From: Blastomyces gilchristii SLH14081
Taxonomy: Eukaryota > Ascomycota > Eurotiomycetes > Onygenales > Ajellomycetaceae
DNA: 64,000 nt
NCBI RefSeq assembly: GCF_000003855.2
Contig: NW_003101679.1
Coordinates: 3,929,393 to 3,993,392 of the forward strand
Direction of reading: 5' to 3'
The translations under genes and the position numbers were made by a program. Within the stretch, counting starts at the first letter, position 1. Every line of letters starts with the position of its first letter. Below are positions 61,512-64,000 of this stretch, piece by piece. The notes under the pieces were generated by a model. The model searched no databases. It worked only from the letters and a program-made list of their open reading frames with translations, and had not been told where the DNA came from.

Positions 61512-62807
61512 ATGCCAGCACCTCAGATCCCCAACCTAAACACTCTTCGACGAGGGGCTGGAAGAGGCCGCTTGAGGGGGCGTGGAATCAATGAACCGAC
61601 TACTAGCGATGCGGAGGGCACAGTAGCAAAGGATAAGATCATTCAGCAAACAGACAACGACGCCAGTGTTTCCAGGCTCAGCGCCGTGGACCTAGGATAT
61701 CTCCATGACCCGTTTGTACAGGTCCTAGTAAATGGCGGGGGAATAGGTTCAAGAAGGTATCCGATAATTAATAGAGGTATTCCTCCCATTCTTCATTTAA
61801 ATCTTTGTCTGAACTTCTCTACACATTTCTGGGCTCTCTCGAACTGGCTGCGCAATACGTTGCTGACACTGCTCTTTGTAGGAACGTATGTGCGAACAAC
61901 CGCCTTGGATTCCCTCGTATACCGTTTCCTAAACACAAACAAGACCTCGCCTCGAAAGAGACAGATCATATCACTCGGCGCAGGATCAGATACGCGAGTT
62001 TTCCAATTACTCTCAAAACATCCGTCCCTTGACCTGGTATACCACGAGCTAGATTTCCCAACCAACACAGCAACCAAAATAAAAGCCATTCGCTCCTCGC
62101 CTCTCCTGCGCAAATCCTTAGGAATACACGAGCCAGAGGATGCGAATATATCAGCGGATGGATATGCTCTGCATTCGAAATACCTTCACATCCATCCAAT
62201 TGATCTGCGGACGTTATCGGCTTCCAGCTCACCCACCTTACTGCAGGGCGTGGACAGGACGGTTCCAACGTTACTTATATCTGAATGCTGTTTGATCTAT
62301 CTCTCCCCCACAGATGCGGTCAATGTACTCTCCTATTTTACGCAGGCTGTCTTCCCGCCTTCTTCAACGTCATCGACCGCCCCATCTACACCGGAACTCA
62401 CATCTATACCAGCAGCGTCTGCCTCCTCAGTACCCCTAGCTCTGATACTGTACGAGCCAATACGGCCTGACGACCCGTTTGGGAGAACTATGGTGGCTAA
62501 TCTCGCAACGAGGGGCATCCATCTGCAAACGCTGCATCGCTACGCGTCATTATCAGCTCAGCGGGAAAGGTTGCAAGGACATGGATTTGTGAGTGGCCAG
62601 GGGGCGGCAGATGTAGATTTCATATGGGAACGATGGATCAGTGAGGAGGAAAAAGAGAGAGTGGCTAGGCTGGAGATGCTCGATGAGATTGAGGAGTGGA
62701 AATTGTTAGCCAGTCACTACTGCGTGGCATGGGGCTGGAGAGAAGAGAAGGGAGATAACCCGGAAGGAGGGGTATTTGAGGAGTGGAAGGAAATGGAGGG
62801 ACAGTAA
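61512..62807 (+). CDS. PPM1: Leucine carboxyl methyltransferase 1 (PP2A methyltransferase)
   Basis: Methylates the C-terminal Leu of the PP2A catalytic subunit using S-adenosylmethionine, which steers holoenzyme assembly. Exons 61512-61776 and 61882-62807, 396 residues. The intron of 105 bases has no stop in frame, so the open frame runs through it; splicing (AGAG|GTATTC ... TTTGTAG|GAACG) restores INRGTYVRTTALDSLVYRFL. SAM-binding motif ISLGAGSDTRVF at about 119-130; ISECCLIYLSP matches the later family block; C-terminal HYCVAWGW is conserved. The start MPAPQIPNLNTLRRG was preferred over an upstream ATG at 61446 (22 codons longer), because the sequence before it is not conserved-looking. A Ser/Thr/Pro-rich insert of about 30 residues (SSTSSTAPSTPELTS region) enlarges the loop before LALILYEPIRPDD. 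Confidence 0.93.
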   Translation: MPAPQIPNLNTLRRGAGRGRLRGRGINEPTTSDAEGTVAKDKIIQQTDNDASVSRLSAVDLGYLHDPFVQVLVNGGGIGSRRYPIINRGIPPILHLNLCLNFSTHFWALSNWLRNTLLTLLFVGTYVRTTALDSLVYRFLNTNKTSPRKRQIISLGAGSDTRVFQLLSKHPSLDLVYHELDFPTNTATKIKAIRSSPLLRKSLGIHEPEDANISADGYALHSKYLHIHPIDLRTLSASSSPTLLQGVDRTVPTLLISECCLIYLSPTDAVNVLSYFTQAVFPPSSTSSTAPSTPELTSIPAASASSVPLALILYEPIRPDDPFGRTMVANLATRGIHLQTLHRYASLSAQRERLQGHGFVSGQGAADVDFIWERWISEEEKERVARLEMLDEIEEWKLLASHYCVAWGWREEKGDNPEGGVFEEWKEMEGQ

Positions 62808-64000
62808 TTTGGCGTGAGAGAAGGAAGAAAGCTCTGGACGAAGGCCTCGAGCGCCATTGGTATATATAACTGTATGTGGATTGGGAATCTCGTGGGCTGC
62901 TTTGCAGAGCATACAGACCCGACGGCAATTTTCGCGTTTCCGCCCACTTTGTCTTCAGTGCAGACTCTGTTTTTTTGAAAATCGGGAGATCGTGATTAAG
63001 GCTGTACCTTTTTCACCACCTTCTGTTTTCGGATGGCTCAGCTTGTTGAATAATGCGTATATCCGGTGCTGGGATCTATTTTCGGTTACTACCATGGGAA
63101 AATCAATATGATCAGCAGAATCATTTGAATGAAGCTATGCCAACAGTCAATATGAGATTATGAAGGGTTCTAACACTATTTTGCGTACGTGTTCCATCCA
63201 AATATGTTCACTCGCGTTTCCAGTTTCCAGTTTAGCTCTTTTCATCTCCATACCTTTTCATTTATTTGGGATGATACTTGCCTGGACTCTAACAATAAAT
63301 ATTCAGTTTCACAGATGCCCGACGCTCAATACCGAACCTTTTAACATCTCCTATATTCCACATACTGCATCAGCCAACCGGGAACTGTGTTCAGAATTTC
63401 TCAACTACTGGGTTCGTATATATATTGCTTTCTCGAGCGAGCTCGGAGTTATTACTTAGGAGGAAAATATAAACCGCCCGATAGCAACCACGAAGTACGA
63501 ACGGAAGTGGCTACCTAAACAAGACGTAAATATGAAACTGGAAGCCGGAGGGGTTGTTCAGCAGAGATTTCCCTCGAGCCTAAGTGGATCTAACCGACTC
63601 ATTAAGGTTAGTCGCAAATATTCCCTCGAGTGCTTCGTGCGTTGGTATTTGGGTTGGATACACAGCGATGATCATGCGCGACTATAATCCCTTGTCAAAC
63701 TGAATTCCGTGCTCTCTCCTTAACTTTTTCCCACCTTTTTCGGGCTGCCTACATACAGTCCCCCTTTTATGAATTATTTGGCTGTGCCCATTTGTGTCTC
63801 ATTTTCAAGGCAGGAATGAGGAAATGAAGATGTAGGCTGATGCCGTGGCATGTGGTCATCTCGCTGGAGGCTGGCTGCTGGCGATCAGACGGATCAGATT
63901 GCACCCACCACCACTCGTCAGTATCAATGCATACAGCGTAGTAGCATGGTCCATTTCCGTCCTAGGTGTATTCATTTTGACTAGTGACTGCCATGCGGAT
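62808..64000. other. Intergenic, no gene seen
   Basis: 3' side of PPM1 and beyond. Short frames below 100 codons with no recognisable content, and no RNA gene seen. A neighbouring gene may begin outside the window. Confidence 0.4.

Overview
This is nuclear DNA of a filamentous ascomycete, most likely a eurotiomycete, and I lean towards Onygenales. The genes are interrupted by short introns of 45-110 bases with fungal splice sites (GTAAGT-type donors, YAG acceptors). Histones H3 and H4 form a divergent, intron-bearing pair. Repeats are AT-rich and almost free of CpG, as after repeat-induced point mutation (RIP). The species cannot be fixed from the sequence alone.

Layout. 1-8.5 kb is a transposon island. 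It holds the 3' end of a mutated Ty1/Copia element on the + strand. A 425-base terminal-repeat miniature retrotransposon (TRIM) is nested in that element's LTR. A complete 5.7-kb mutated Copia element on the - strand follows, with 96-base LTRs and a perfect 5-base target duplication. A tRNA-like or SINE-like piece lies at the far left. 9.1-11.2 kb is the H3/H4 pair around a shared promoter with CCAAT boxes. 13.3-14.9 kb is a broken F-box protein gene. 17.3-18.2 kb is a Gln/His-rich orphan. 18.2-34.1 kb is a gene desert of almost 16 kb, rich in homopolymer and microsatellite tracts. It ends at a large Rpn4-type C2H2 transcription factor with a polyglutamine tract (34.1-36.5 kb).

38.2-39.7 kb is a DUF3445 (heme-dependent oxidative N-demethylase-like) gene with two in-frame stops. 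From 40.1 kb onward the window is dense with housekeeping genes, mostly in head-to-head pairs: ALG9 <> NAF1, PRP3 <> RPA190, RAD3 <> LTN1, then PPM1 in tandem. I resolved the exons of these genes by hand; the phases close exactly and give 599, 709, 593, 1698, 797, 1625 and 396 residues.

Functionally the right half is a cluster of core growth genes: N-glycan assembly (ALG9), H/ACA snoRNP assembly (NAF1), tri-snRNP splicing (PRP3), rRNA transcription (RPA190), transcription and repair helicase (RAD3), ribosome-associated quality control (LTN1) and PP2A methylation (PPM1). The Rpn4-type factor would be expected to control proteasome genes. The most unusual signal is in the transposon island. The TRIM and the complete Copia element differ in their LTRs but share the same primer-binding site, which matches the anticodon arm of a Met-tRNA. 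This points to half-tRNA priming, and to the Copia family as a possible mobiliser of the TRIM.
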